64,000 nt of DNA from Roseiarcus fermentans (GTDB lineage Bacteria > Pseudomonadota > Alphaproteobacteria > Rhizobiales > Beijerinckiaceae): the NCBI RefSeq assembly GCF_003315135.1, contig NZ_QNRK01000029.1, positions 26,372 to 90,371 on the forward strand, written 5' to 3'. The translations under genes and the position numbers were made by a program. This document shows positions 51,303 through 60,329 of this stretch, one piece after another. The notes below the pieces were generated by a model. That model made no database searches, was not told the DNA's origin, and saw only the letters and a program-made list of their open reading frames with translations. Positions within the stretch are counted from its first letter, which is position 1, and the number at the start of each line of letters is the position of its first letter.

Positions 51303-52225
51303 GCCGCGGCGCGACCGGCGCCGCGCTCGCCCGGGCGGCGAGCCCTTCGCTTGCGGCCGTGGCGCGGGCGCTGAGCGGCCTGCGCCGCGCGAGGCCGACG
51401 GGCTGGCTCGCGACCTTCGTCGTCCTCGTCCTCGCCTGGCAGACGGGGCTGTTTCTCGCGCTCGTGGCGGGGGCGATCGCGCTCGTCCCGTACGGGGTCG
51501 TCCACGTCGCGGTCTCGGCGGTCGTCGCGGCCTGGCTCATCCGCCGGCTGCGGCGCGCGCCCGCCGACGAGGGGACCACGACGGCGCTGCAGATCGTGGC
51601 CTGGTCCGCCGCGGCCGGTCCTTTCGGCGCCTTCGCCGCAGCCGCGCTGACGCTTCCCGCCGAGCCGCCCGCCGAGCGCGCATCGCGCGAGGCCGATGCG
51701 GAGAGCGCGGCGGACGACCCGTCGCGAAGCGCCCGGGTCGAGCGCGTCCACACGGCGCTGCTCGACCGCCGCGTCCGTCTCAGGGGCGCGCACGGCATCC
51801 GGCCGTTGATGGACGTGATCGCCGAAGGCTCGCGGTCGGAGCGGCTGGAGGCGCTGCGCGTGGTCTACAGGAACTACGACGCGCAGCTCGCCGCCGTCTT
51901 GAGACGCGGCCTCTATGATCCCGACGCCTCCGTGCGCGTCCTGGCGGCGACCGTCATGGCCAAGCTGAACGGCGCGTACGGCCGGGCGATCGGCGAACGC
52001 CAGGCCGAGGTCGCCGCCGAGCCGAAGCTCGAGCGGACCTGGCTGACGCTCGCCCAGGCGCGGCTCGCCTACGCCGACAGCGGGCTCCTCGAGCCTTCCC
52101 GGGCGCGCGCGCAAATCGAAATCGCCATCGGCGATCTCCTGCGCGCCATCGAGATCGAACCGCGCGGCGAAGGGAGCCTGTTGCTCGATAAGGCGCAACG
52201 GCTGCTCGCGGCGGTCGCCCGATGA
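51299..52225 (+). CDS. pelE: PelE-like inner-membrane protein with helical-repeat domain
   Basis: 308 residues, close to PelE of Pseudomonas. Two hydrophobic segments at about residues 35-60 and 65-82 and a third near 98-125 are followed by a soluble helical part. That part has HEAT/TPR-like helices: RLRGAHGIRPLMDVIAEGSR, then LYDPDASVRVLAATVMAKL, then TWLTLAQARLAYADSG. PelE is thought to help assemble PelF with PelD and PelG. It overlaps pelD and pelF by four bases each (ATGA), as in a tightly coupled synthase operon. Confidence 0.78.
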   Translation: MSRGATGAALARAASPSLAAVARALSGLRRARPTGWLATFVVLVLAWQTGLFLALVAGAIALVPYGVVHVAVSAVVAAWLIRRLRRAPADEGTTTALQIVAWSAAAGPFGAFAAAALTLPAEPPAERASREADAESAADDPSRSARVERVHTALLDRRVRLRGAHGIRPLMDVIAEGSRSERLEALRVVYRNYDAQLAAVLRRGLYDPDASVRVLAATVMAKLNGAYGRAIGERQAEVAAEPKLERTWLTLAQARLAYADSGLLEPSRARAQIEIAIGDLLRAIEIEPRGEGSLLLDKAQRLLAAVAR

Positions 52226-53772
52226 CAGCGCGCGCCGGATCCTCGCGGGGCGGAAGCGCCCCGGGCCCCGCGGCCGACATCTGCCTCATCGTCGAAGGCG
52301 GCTACCCTTATGTCGTCGGCGGCGTCGCCGCCTGGGCCGACGCGCTGATCCGGGCGTCGCCGCAGCTCTCCTTCCACGTGATCTCGATCACGATCTCCAA
52401 TCAGCCGCGCCGGCGAAGCTACAAGCTGCCGGACAATGCGCTCGGGGTCACGGACGTCATCCTCGACGCCTGTCCGCGCGGGCGGGCGCCCTGGCCGCGC
52501 GAGGGCGAGCGGATCCGGGACATCCTCGGGCTGGCGGAGATCGCGCTCAGCCACGACGACGGCTCGGCCTTCGAGGCGCTGATCGCCGAGCTGCGCGTCA
52601 CCGGCTTCGGGCAGGCGGCGCTGCTCGACTCGAAAGCCGGCTGGCGCGCGATGGAGCAGGCCTATCATCGCCTGTCGCCGAATTGCTCGCTGCTCGATTT
52701 CTTCTGGTCCTGGCGCTTTCTGGTGCGCAGCCTGCTGGCGATGACGAGCGCGCCCTTGCCGCGCGCCCGGGTGTTCCACGCCGTCGCGACCGGATATTCC
52801 GGCGTGCTCGGCAGTTACGCCCGGCTGGTGACCAAGACGCCGCTGCTGGTGACCGAGCACGGCATCTACACCAACGAACGCCGGATCGAGCTCGCGGTCG
52901 CCGATTGGCTGTTCGAATCCGGCGGCGGAGGCTTCGACGTCGCCGTCGAGCCGGCCGAGTTGCGCTCGATCTGGCTCAATGCGTTTCAGTCCTTTTCGCG
53001 GATCGGCTATGCGGCCGCCGACGTGATCACGACGCAGTACCGCGCCAACCAGTCGTTCCAGCGCGCCGACGGCGCGCCGAGCGAAAAGCTGCGCATCATC
53101 CCCAACGGCATCGACGTCGCGAAGCTCGCAGCGATCCCGAGAAGCGACGCGCCGCGCCGGCCGACCGTGGTGATGATCGGGCGCATCGTGCCGATCAAGG
53201 ACGTGCGCACCTTCATCATGGCGGTGGCCTTGCTCAAGGACCTCGTGCCGGACGTGCTGGCGATCCTGATCGGGCCGGAGGACGAGGATCCGGAATACGC
53301 CGCCGAATGCCGGCAACTGGTGCGCCAGCTCGGCGCGGAGCAGGCGATCGAATTCCTCGGCCGCGTGCCGGACGTGATGAAATATCTGGCTTCGTCCGAC
53401 GTGCTGGCGCTCTCCAGCATCAGCGAGGCGCAGCCGATCGCCGTTCTCGAGGCCGCCGCGATCGGCCTTGCGATCGTGACCACCGACGTCGGGTCGTGCC
53501 GCGAGATCATCGAGGGCTTTTCCGGCGATCCGGTCGCGGGGCGCGGCGGCTATGTCGTCGAGCCCTGCAATCCCAAGGCGATGGCGGAAGCGCTGGCGAA
53601 AATCCTGCTCGACGGCGCGATGCGGAGGCAGATGGCCGACGTCATGCGGCGGCGGGTGGGATCCTACTACCACAAGGACCGCGTCACCCGGCTCTACGAG
53701 AGCCTGTGGGCCGAGCTGATGTCGCCGGCGCGTCCGATCGTTGCGGGAGGCGTCCTTGAAAAGCGTCAATAG
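52222..53772 (+). CDS. pelF: PelF glycosyltransferase
   Basis: Cytoplasmic GT4-family polymerase of 516 residues (P. aeruginosa PelF is about 507). The N-terminus has the PelF hallmark ICLIVEGGYPYVVGGVAAWA; LLVTEHGIYTNERRIE follows near residue 210. The donor domain carries IIPNGIDVAKL, VVMIGRIVPIKDVRTF and the E-x7-E element EAQPIAVLEAAAIGLAIV, with TDVGSCREII. It makes the polymer chain from an NDP-amino sugar. The donor in Pseudomonas is UDP-GlcNAc/GalNAc; here it is inferred to be similar. It overlaps pelE (ATGA) and pelG by 17 bases. Confidence 0.92.
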   Translation: MTARAGSSRGGSAPGPAADICLIVEGGYPYVVGGVAAWADALIRASPQLSFHVISITISNQPRRRSYKLPDNALGVTDVILDACPRGRAPWPREGERIRDILGLAEIALSHDDGSAFEALIAELRVTGFGQAALLDSKAGWRAMEQAYHRLSPNCSLLDFFWSWRFLVRSLLAMTSAPLPRARVFHAVATGYSGVLGSYARLVTKTPLLVTEHGIYTNERRIELAVADWLFESGGGGFDVAVEPAELRSIWLNAFQSFSRIGYAAADVITTQYRANQSFQRADGAPSEKLRIIPNGIDVAKLAAIPRSDAPRRPTVVMIGRIVPIKDVRTFIMAVALLKDLVPDVLAILIGPEDEDPEYAAECRQLVRQLGAEQAIEFLGRVPDVMKYLASSDVLALSSISEAQPIAVLEAAAIGLAIVTTDVGSCREIIEGFSGDPVAGRGGYVVEPCNPKAMAEALAKILLDGAMRRQMADVMRRRVGSYYHKDRVTRLYESLWAELMSPARPIVAGGVLEKRQ

Positions 53773-55132
53773 CGCCATCGAGCTCATGACCCGCCGGGGA
53801 ACGTTGTCCGGCCTGCTCGGCGCCTATCTCTACGCCGCGCTGCTCGTCGCCGGCCCGTGGATCTTCACCGTCCTCGGGCTCCTCAGCCTCAACGCCGTGC
53901 CCTGCGACGGGTCCTGCGCCGACCTGACCGTGTTTCGCTCGATCGTGATCTATAATTCCATGTACGCGCTGATCGTCACCAGCCCGCTGGCCTTCGTCAC
54001 CGGACGCTACGCGTCCGAGCAGATGGAGCGCGGACGCGCCGCGAACGTCTTCTCCGGCGTCGTCGCTTCCCTCGGCCTGTTCGCCGTCCTGTCGCTCGCG
54101 ATCGTCGCGCCGTTCTACGTCTTCGCCACGACGCTCGGGCCCGCGGCGGCGGTGTCGAGCCTGTTCAACGCGATGCTGATCGGCTGCTCCTGGCTTCTCA
54201 TTCCGTTCCTCGGCGCGATCCGCGCCTACAACGCGGTGCTGGTCGCCTTCGGCGCCGGCGCGGCGACCATGCTGGCGCTCGGCGGCGTTCTCCACGAGCC
54301 CGACGCGAACACGCTGCTCGTCGCGTTCAACGGCAGCTTCGCCGTCATCGACCTCATCCTTCTCGGGGCGGTGGTGCGCCGCTTCGGCGCCAAGATCGTC
54401 GTCGATCCCGGCCTGAGGGCGAGCGTCTGGAGGAAATGGGAGCTGCCGGCCGCGGGCGCGGCCTATGCGCTGGGATTGTGGGTCGACAAACTCATCATGT
54501 GGCGCTCCGACGTTCCCGGCGGCCTGCGGGTCGCCGGCGCGCTCCAGACGATGCCCAGTTACGATTCGGCGATGTTCTGGGCGCAACTGTCGTCGATCCC
54601 GATCATCGCGGTGTTCTTCGTCCACGTGGAGACCCAGTTCGCCACCCTGGTGCGCACTTATTACCGGAGGGTGCAGCAGCGGGCGAGCCTTCGTGAATTG
54701 AACGAGATCGTTCACGACATCGGACGACACGTCATCTCCAGCATGTTCGGCCTGTTCGGAGCGCTGGTCGTCGTCGCGGCGATCATGATCATGGTTTCGT
54801 TCCTGTTCATGACTTCGCTCGGACTGCGCCCCTCGTACATGGGAATATTTAGGGTCTCTCTGTTTTCTATGGCCTTCTATACCAGCGCGATGTTCTGCTT
54901 CAGCTTCCTGCTTCAGCTCGACCTGCGCCGGCCGGCGCTGCTGATCGTGACGACCTATCTCGTGTTCAACGGGCTGCTGACCGCGGCTCTGCTGCCGCTC
55001 GGTCCCGACCTCTACGGCTACGGCAACATGATCGCCGCCACGCTGACCCTGCTGGTCGGCTTCGGCCTCGTCATCAAGGAGCTGTCGTGGCTCCACTATC
55101 ACGCCTTCATTACCAACAACACATCAGTATAG
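53756..55132 (+). CDS. pelG: PelG inner-membrane transporter
   Basis: 458 residues from a TTG at 53756 that follows GGGAGG; a TTG at 53741 is an alternative. About 12 hydrophobic segments, as in PelG of Pseudomonas (about 456 residues; MOP/flippase-like fold). The N-terminus with GTLSGLLGAYLYAALLVAGP and the later ELPAAGAAYALGLWVDKLI are typical of PelG, as is the FVHVETQFATLVRTYYRRVQ loop. It should move the polymer made by PelF across the inner membrane together with PelD and PelE. Confidence 0.92.
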   Translation: MKSVNSAIELMTRRGTLSGLLGAYLYAALLVAGPWIFTVLGLLSLNAVPCDGSCADLTVFRSIVIYNSMYALIVTSPLAFVTGRYASEQMERGRAANVFSGVVASLGLFAVLSLAIVAPFYVFATTLGPAAAVSSLFNAMLIGCSWLLIPFLGAIRAYNAVLVAFGAGAATMLALGGVLHEPDANTLLVAFNGSFAVIDLILLGAVVRRFGAKIVVDPGLRASVWRKWELPAAGAAYALGLWVDKLIMWRSDVPGGLRVAGALQTMPSYDSAMFWAQLSSIPIIAVFFVHVETQFATLVRTYYRRVQQRASLRELNEIVHDIGRHVISSMFGLFGALVVVAAIMIMVSFLFMTSLGLRPSYMGIFRVSLFSMAFYTSAMFCFSFLLQLDLRRPALLIVTTYLVFNGLLTAALLPLGPDLYGYGNMIAATLTLLVGFGLVIKELSWLHYHAFITNNTSV

Positions 55133-55160
55133 TCTTCATAATCGGCAGGAGCGATAAGAC

Positions 55161-56147
55161 ATGTGGAAAGGCAAGAAAGTCCTCGTCACCGGGGCGGGCG
55201 GTTTCATCGGCAGTCATCTGACCGAAGCGCTGGTCCGGGCCGGCGCGACGACGACCGCCATGGTCCGGTACAATTCCGGATCGCTGATCGGCAATCTCGC
55301 CCTGAGCGACGCCGACCTCCGTCGCGAGATCCGCATCGTCAGCGGCACGATCGAGGACAGCGATTTCGTCTATCGGGCGGTCAAGGGCCAGGACGTCGTG
55401 TTCCATCTCGCCGCGCTGATCGCGATCCCGTTCTCCTACGAGGCGCCGCGCACCTACGTCCGCACCAATGTCGAGGGCACCCTGAACGTGCTCGAGGCGG
55501 CGCGCCAGTTCGGCGTCGGGCGGCTGGTGCACACCAGCACTTCCGAGGTCTACGGGACGGCGCTCAGGACCCCGATCGACGAGAGCCATCCGCTGCAGGG
55601 CCAATCGCCCTATTCGGCCTCGAAGATCGGCGCCGACAAGCTGGCGGAGAGCTACTTTCGCTCGTTCGAGACGCCGGTGACGACGGTGCGGCCGTTCAAC
55701 ACCTTCGGGCCCCGTCAGAGCGCGCGCGCGTTCATTCCGACCATCATCGCCCAGGCGCTGAAAGCCCGGGAGATCCGACTCGGCTCGCTCGCGCCCGAGC
55801 GCGACATGACCTTCGTCAGCGACACGGTCGCGGGGTTCCTGGCGGCGGGGGCGACGCCGGGAATCGAGGGCGAGACGATCAATCTCGGCACCGGTCAGAC
55901 TTTTTCCGTCGGCTGGTTCGCCAAGCGGATCCTGGCGCTGATGGCGGTCGAGAAACCGCTCGTCCAGGACGACGAGCGGCTGCGTCCCTCGGCGAGCGAG
56001 GTGATGAAGCTCGTCTCGGACAACAGTCGCGCCCGCAAGGTCATGGGCTGGTCGCCGGTCGTGCCGCTCGACGAGGGGCTCGGGCGCATGATCGAATTCG
56101 TTCGCGACCACCTGTCGCTCTACCACGCCGACGGTTACGTCAAATGA
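55161..56147 (+). CDS. NDP-sugar 4,6-dehydratase/4-epimerase (extended SDR)
   Basis: 328 residues; ATG at 55161 with AGGAG upstream. NAD motif GAGGFIGSHL near residues 11-20, TSTSEVYG (catalytic Thr/Ser), YSASKIGADK (YxxxK) near 150-160, and NTFGPRQSARAFIPTIIAQA typical of the GDP/UDP-sugar dehydratase group that includes LegB-like enzymes. The N-terminal GSHLTEALVRAGATTTAMVR also fits that branch. Separate from the epimerase at 48214. Pel clusters of some bacteria carry an epimerase (PelX) beside the core genes, and this could serve the same purpose. Which reaction it runs is not certain. Confidence 0.83.
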   Translation: MWKGKKVLVTGAGGFIGSHLTEALVRAGATTTAMVRYNSGSLIGNLALSDADLRREIRIVSGTIEDSDFVYRAVKGQDVVFHLAALIAIPFSYEAPRTYVRTNVEGTLNVLEAARQFGVGRLVHTSTSEVYGTALRTPIDESHPLQGQSPYSASKIGADKLAESYFRSFETPVTTVRPFNTFGPRQSARAFIPTIIAQALKAREIRLGSLAPERDMTFVSDTVAGFLAAGATPGIEGETINLGTGQTFSVGWFAKRILALMAVEKPLVQDDERLRPSASEVMKLVSDNSRARKVMGWSPVVPLDEGLGRMIEFVRDHLSLYHADGYVK

Positions 56148-56185
56148 AGCGGCTTTCCGCGCGCAGGAACCTGAGTCCGCGTTGA

Positions 56186-57544
56186 ATGACGCGCGCGCGC
56201 CTGTTCATCGTGGTGGTGATCGGGTCGCTGCTGGCGGCGGCGGCGGTCCTGTCTCCGAAGCGCGGCGAGCAGGCCGCGATGCTCGCCGGCGAGGGTCGCC
56301 ACGCCGAGGCGATCGCGCTGCTCGAGCGTCGGCTCGCCGCGGCGCCCGGCGATCCCGACATCCTGGCGGCGCTGGGCCGCTCCTACGCCGCGCTCGGCGA
56401 GGTCTCGCGGGCCGTCGCCGCGTTCGACGCCTATCTGGCGGCGCGCCCGGACGACGGCGCGGCGCGAGAGCGGGAAGCCGAACTGCTGCTGCAAGGGGGG
56501 ATGACGGATCGCTATCTCGACGCCATGGCGCGGGTGGCGGCGGAGAGGCCCACTCCCGCCCGCGTCACCCGGCTGATCGAGCTCTATCGTCTGCACGGGC
56601 GCGCCGACGACGAGGCGCGCGCGCTCGAGACCTACGCGGAAAAGGGCGACCTCGACTCGTCCCAGCTGGAACGGCTGGGAGCGCTTCTGGCGGTCCGCGG
56701 CGAATGGCGGGAATCGAGGAAGTGGCTCGAGCAGGCGGATCTCGACGCGCCGCCCGAGGCGAGCGAAGGCCGCTTCCTGCTGCTCGAGGTGATGATTTCG
56801 ATCGGCGCGGTCGACGACGTCGACGCGCGCCTGAAGGCCTGGATGGCCGACTGGCGCAGCCCCTACCTGTCGGGAAAGCTGATTCTCCGGGTCGCGCAGT
56901 CAGGCGACGCCGGCGAAGCCGCCCGTCTGGCGGTCGCCTACGCCGACAGCGCGCCGGACGCGGCCCTCGACATGGCGAGCTTCCTCGCCGGCAAGGACTG
57001 TCCTGGCCTGGCGCGCGCCATGCTCGTGCGCTGGGCCGACGGCGCGAGGGGGGCCGATGGACCGCATCTGCACGCCTTCGTTCAGCTGGCGGCGCGGCTC
57101 GGAGACCCGGGCGACGGGCTGCGCGTCGTCCTGCGCCTGGCGCGGAGCCGGTCGAACGCGTCCGCGCTGGGGCAGCTCGCCGAGGACCTCGTCGATGCGT
57201 TCGGCGCCCCGATGCTGTCGGCGGTCCGACCCTTGCTGTCGAACGAGGTTCTCGCGGCGCGGCCGCTGTTCGCCGCCGAACTCACGCTCGCCGACGGAAA
57301 CCCGGAAGCGGCGCGCTGGTATCTTCGCCGCGTCGATCCGGAGGCGCTGCGGCCCGAGCGCCTCGCCCCCTGGCTCGCGCTCTGTCGCCGGCTCGAGATG
57401 GCGCCGGAGGCGATGGCGGGGTTGGCGAAACTCCTGGCCGAGGGACGTCTGCCGGCGGACCTCGCGCCCGGTCTGGCGAGAGACACGGCGAAGCGCGACC
57501 GGGTGATGGCGCTCGACTTGATCTGGAACGCGGCGGGGCGTTAG
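56186..57544 (+). CDS. TPR-repeat protein (candidate replacement for the PelB TPR region)
   Basis: 452 residues. An N-terminal hydrophobic segment (ARLFIVVVIGSLLAAAAVL) anchors it in the inner membrane or serves as a signal. The remainder is helical repeats of TPR type, for example EGRHAEAIALLERRLAAAPG with PDILAALGRSYAALGEVSRA, and RYLRRVDPEAL-like units near the end. PelB of Pseudomonas has a long periplasmic TPR part followed by a beta-barrel; this protein has only the repeats and no barrel-like C-terminus. It follows the dehydratase and precedes the OPX gene. It may bridge the synthase complex and the OPX protein. Confidence 0.65.
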   Translation: MTRARLFIVVVIGSLLAAAAVLSPKRGEQAAMLAGEGRHAEAIALLERRLAAAPGDPDILAALGRSYAALGEVSRAVAAFDAYLAARPDDGAAREREAELLLQGGMTDRYLDAMARVAAERPTPARVTRLIELYRLHGRADDEARALETYAEKGDLDSSQLERLGALLAVRGEWRESRKWLEQADLDAPPEASEGRFLLLEVMISIGAVDDVDARLKAWMADWRSPYLSGKLILRVAQSGDAGEAARLAVAYADSAPDAALDMASFLAGKDCPGLARAMLVRWADGARGADGPHLHAFVQLAARLGDPGDGLRVVLRLARSRSNASALGQLAEDLVDAFGAPMLSAVRPLLSNEVLAARPLFAAELTLADGNPEAARWYLRRVDPEALRPERLAPWLALCRRLEMAPEAMAGLAKLLAEGRLPADLAPGLARDTAKRDRVMALDLIWNAAGR

Positions 57545-57844
57545 CGCCGATCGCCGCCGCGGGGCGCCGTTCAACCCCGCGTTGTTGCGAGTGAAGCGAA
57601 GCAGTCCGTCCCGCGACGCCTTCACGCCGATCCAAGTCAGACATTTGCGCTGGCGTTCCCGGCCGAAGAGACACACTGATCTCGGTATACGGGGCGTTGC
57701 TCGCGGCGACGGAACGGCCGCCGATACGCCTCGGCGAGCCGTGAGCCCGCAGCGCGCGGCTTCGCGCCGCAGACGGGTTTCCTGGCGCCGCCGGTCGAGG
57801 CGTCGTTCGATCGGCGTCGCGATATCGCAACGTGGAGGGGCGAC
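57545..57844. other. 300-base gap before the second OPX gene
   Basis: No gene recognised. Several frames are open but give Arg-rich translations. The OPX gene has a strong GGAGGGG site just before its ATG, and a promoter may lie here because the gap breaks an otherwise tight gene row. Confidence 0.4.
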
Positions 57845-59347
57845 ATGCACTCGTTCATCAAGGCCTCCACCATGGCGCTGGTCGCGACCGTCGGGCTTCC
57901 GAGCGTTTCCCACGACGGCGGCCGGGTCGGCGAGGCCCGGGTTGGCGAGGCGCAGCTCGGCGCCGGGCTCTCGCCGCCGGCGCCGACGCCCGCGAAGAGC
58001 GCGGGGCCGCTGTTTCCAACGCCGGACCTGCAGTTCCCGGGCGGCGGCGGTCCCGAGGCGGCGCAGCCGGCGAAGCCCCAGCCGGTTCCGGCGCAGAGGA
58101 TGGCCGCGGCGTCGGCGGTCGATCGCGCGCCGGCCCCTTCGGCGCCGGACGGAGGGAAGGTCGAAAGGGGAGACAAGCTCAAGCTCGGATTTTTCGAGAC
58201 GGTCGACCTCGGCGGGGCGCAACGGGGCTGGGGCGACCCCCAGGGCGGACTGCGCACGTTCTATCAGCGGATGGACCTGAGCGGAGAGTATCTGGTCGAG
58301 GGGAACGGCGGCCTCTCCGTTCCGCTGCTCGGCGAAATCCACGCGGCCGGACGCGACCTGGACGACCTCCGCAGCGAGCTGGCGGCCTCGTTCGCGGCCG
58401 TCACCGGGCGAAGCGCACGGATCGACGCGAGAATCGTGGATCGCGCGCCCGTCTACGTCGTCGGACCGGTCCGGAACCCGGGCGCGGTCCACTATGCTGA
58501 GGGCCTGTTCGTGCTGCAGGCGGTGGCGCTGGCCGGCGGTCTCGGCCGCGGCGCCGACAACCCCTCGACCCTGGTGGAGGGCGCCCGGGAAATGGAGCGG
58601 CTCCGGCTGGCGAACCTCCAGCTCGACCGGCTGACGGCGCGCCGGGCCCGGCTGGAAGCCCAGCGCGGCCAATCGTTCGGTCTCCTGTCGTCCGACGGCG
58701 CGCCGCGCGCGATCCCGATCGCCGACGACGGGCAGCCTCCGCCTCCGGGATCCGCCGAGCCGCCGCGGGACGGGCAGTCCCTCGGCGCGGCGGAGAGCGC
58801 CATCTTGCAGGCGGAGCAAGCCAGGCGCCGGAGCCACGAAAAGGAGCTCGCCGCCAGAATCGACGCGGCGCGCAACGAAGTCGAGGCGATCAAGGCCAAG
58901 CTCGACCAGTTCGAGATTCAAAGGGAGATGCGGGCCGAGCGCCTCGACACGATGCAGAAGCTGAAGGACCGCGGCGTCGATACGAGCGACCATATCCTGA
59001 CGCTGCGCACGGAACTGGCGGACATCGAGGCGCGCCGCCAGGACTGCCGCGTGACGCTGGTCGAAGCCGAGGCGCGCCTCGCCCAGGCCGAGGACGACAG
59101 CGGCAGAGACGCCCTCGACTACACGACGGATCTGGCGAAGGAGATCGCGGCCGTGGACAAGGACATCGCGGAGGCGCGTGAAGCCGCGGGCTCGGCGGAA
59201 TCCATGGCGACGATCCTCTCCGGCTTCGTCGGTCCCGGCGCGCAGCCGCACTACGAGATCCTGCGCGAAGGCGGAGAGGGCGTCGCGATCCTTCCGGCGT
59301 CGGAAACGTCGCCGCTGAAGCCGGGAGACGTGCTGAAGGTGAAGTGA
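57845..59347 (+). CDS. OPX-type polysaccharide export protein (second copy)
   Basis: 500 residues. The N-terminus (MHSFIKASTMALVATVGLPS) is a short hydrophobic stretch that may be a signal, followed by a Pro/Gly-rich linker. The Poly_export domain lies at about residues 95-190: KLKLGFFETVDL, then GEYLVEGNGGLSVPLLGEIH. An SLBB-like part has PVYVVGPVRNPGAVHYAEGL. A long coiled coil (about 320-440) follows, and the end is SPLKPGDVLKVK. The layout is the same as the OPX protein at 27707-29044. Its place after pelDEFG suggests it exports that polymer, in place of PelB/PelC. Confidence 0.85.
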   Translation: MHSFIKASTMALVATVGLPSVSHDGGRVGEARVGEAQLGAGLSPPAPTPAKSAGPLFPTPDLQFPGGGGPEAAQPAKPQPVPAQRMAAASAVDRAPAPSAPDGGKVERGDKLKLGFFETVDLGGAQRGWGDPQGGLRTFYQRMDLSGEYLVEGNGGLSVPLLGEIHAAGRDLDDLRSELAASFAAVTGRSARIDARIVDRAPVYVVGPVRNPGAVHYAEGLFVLQAVALAGGLGRGADNPSTLVEGAREMERLRLANLQLDRLTARRARLEAQRGQSFGLLSSDGAPRAIPIADDGQPPPPGSAEPPRDGQSLGAAESAILQAEQARRRSHEKELAARIDAARNEVEAIKAKLDQFEIQREMRAERLDTMQKLKDRGVDTSDHILTLRTELADIEARRQDCRVTLVEAEARLAQAEDDSGRDALDYTTDLAKEIAAVDKDIAEAREAAGSAESMATILSGFVGPGAQPHYEILREGGEGVAILPASETSPLKPGDVLKVK

Positions 59348-59438
59348 GCGCCCGCGCGACGGGCACCGTCCCAGCCCCCACCCGGGCCGCGCCCCGCGCG
59401 GAAGAACGCTGTTATCGCGAGCCGAGCGACGCCATCCG

Positions 59439-59471
59439 GGGGGCCGCTGGACTGTTGGCGTTGCGGCCCCC
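59439..59471. terminator. Hairpin between convergent genes
   Basis: A perfect nine-base stem GGGGGCCGC (59439-59447) with GCGGCCCCC (59463-59471) and a 15-base loop lies between the OPX stop and the stop of the convergent hypothetical gene. No T-tract follows, so it is only a possible terminator. Confidence 0.4.
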
Positions 59472-59522
59472 TCACGGCCACACCGCCCTACGGGCTATGG
59501 ACGCCTTTGCGAAAATCTTGAA

Positions 59523-59993
59523 CTATCGACAGCGCGGCACACCCAGCGCCAAGGCTTCTTCCCCTGTCATTTCATGAAGTTCTGGGGTATCGAGCCAGCC
59601 TCTGTCTCGGACGACTTCATAAATACGAGCTCCCCATTTGGTATGCGTCATCATCGCTCGATAAGTTGGATCATCAAGAGATAATCCTACCCAGGGATTG
59701 GACGAAATTGCCTCCGTTTGTCGGACGGCATGGAACTCAAAACGAGTATCTGATCCCGCAATGATACAAGAGCGAGGATATCCCAGCCATAAGGTCGATG
59801 CTGAGACATACCAGCCGTCCAATCGCTTAACCTGTTTATTGCTTTCCGCTTTCGACATCAGCATACACATTGAATAGTCAATGCGATGATCGCAAAGAGC
59901 GCCCCCGTGCTCAAATTCGTGAGCGGTGGCGGCTGATACTAGAGTTAAGCTAATTAATGGCAGCAGTAGATACCTTGGTTTCATCTTCGCCAT
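59523..59993 (-). CDS. Secreted hypothetical protein of lower GC content
   Basis: 156 residues with a Sec signal peptide (KPRYLLLPLISLTLVSAATA, then HEFEHGG). Cysteines occur in ALCDHRIDYSMCMLM, PRSCIIAG and at the C-terminus (VPRCR), so disulfides are possible. I do not recognise a family. Codon use is more A/T-rich than the rest of the window, which hints at recent acquisition. The ATG has two nearby in-frame Met codons (MAKM), so the start may shift by three residues. It is followed by relics of other genes, so the site may be a hot spot for insertion. Confidence 0.6.
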   Translation of the reverse strand: MAKMKPRYLLLPLISLTLVSAATAHEFEHGGALCDHRIDYSMCMLMSKAESNKQVKRLDGWYVSASTLWLGYPRSCIIAGSDTRFEFHAVRQTEAISSNPWVGLSLDDPTYRAMMTHTKWGARIYEVVRDRGWLDTPELHEMTGEEALALGVPRCR

Positions 59994-60080
59994 CTCCGAT
60001 TATCAGGTGGATGAATATAGCGCCGCCTCCCTCGACTTGGCGGCGCTTGGCCGACTGGGGACGTTTGATCCTCATGGAGG

Positions 60081-60251
60081 TTAGTCTTCAGAAAATGAGC
60101 AGATGTCTTCCAGTCTTTCTGGCCAGCCGCCGCCGTCGACGCAGTCGGTACTGACGCCGCGATCACGGTTGGACAGAAGCCAGGTATCGACCTCGTCCGG
60201 AATCGCCGGCGCGAGGTCGTCGCTCGCGTCGGGGCCGAGAATCCTCCGCAC
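60081..60251 (-). CDS. Possible small ORF or gene fragment (56 aa)
   Basis: From a GTG at 60251 the minus strand reads VRRILGPDASDDLAPAIP, then DEVDTWLLSNRDRGVSTDCV, then DGGGWPERLEDICSFSED and a TAA. The composition (acidic, balanced, with Trp, no low-complexity runs) looks more like true protein than the other frames here, and the ending is clean. It may be the C-terminal end of a gene whose front was lost. No family is recognised. Confidence 0.3.
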   Translation of the reverse strand: MRRILGPDASDDLAPAIPDEVDTWLLSNRDRGVSTDCVDGGGWPERLEDICSFSED

Positions 60252-60329
60252 AGTTCATGTAGCTTACGCGGCGAAAAACGGCCGCGACATCGAAGTCAAC
60301 ACGCATAAACAACTGAGCGCAATGATGGT

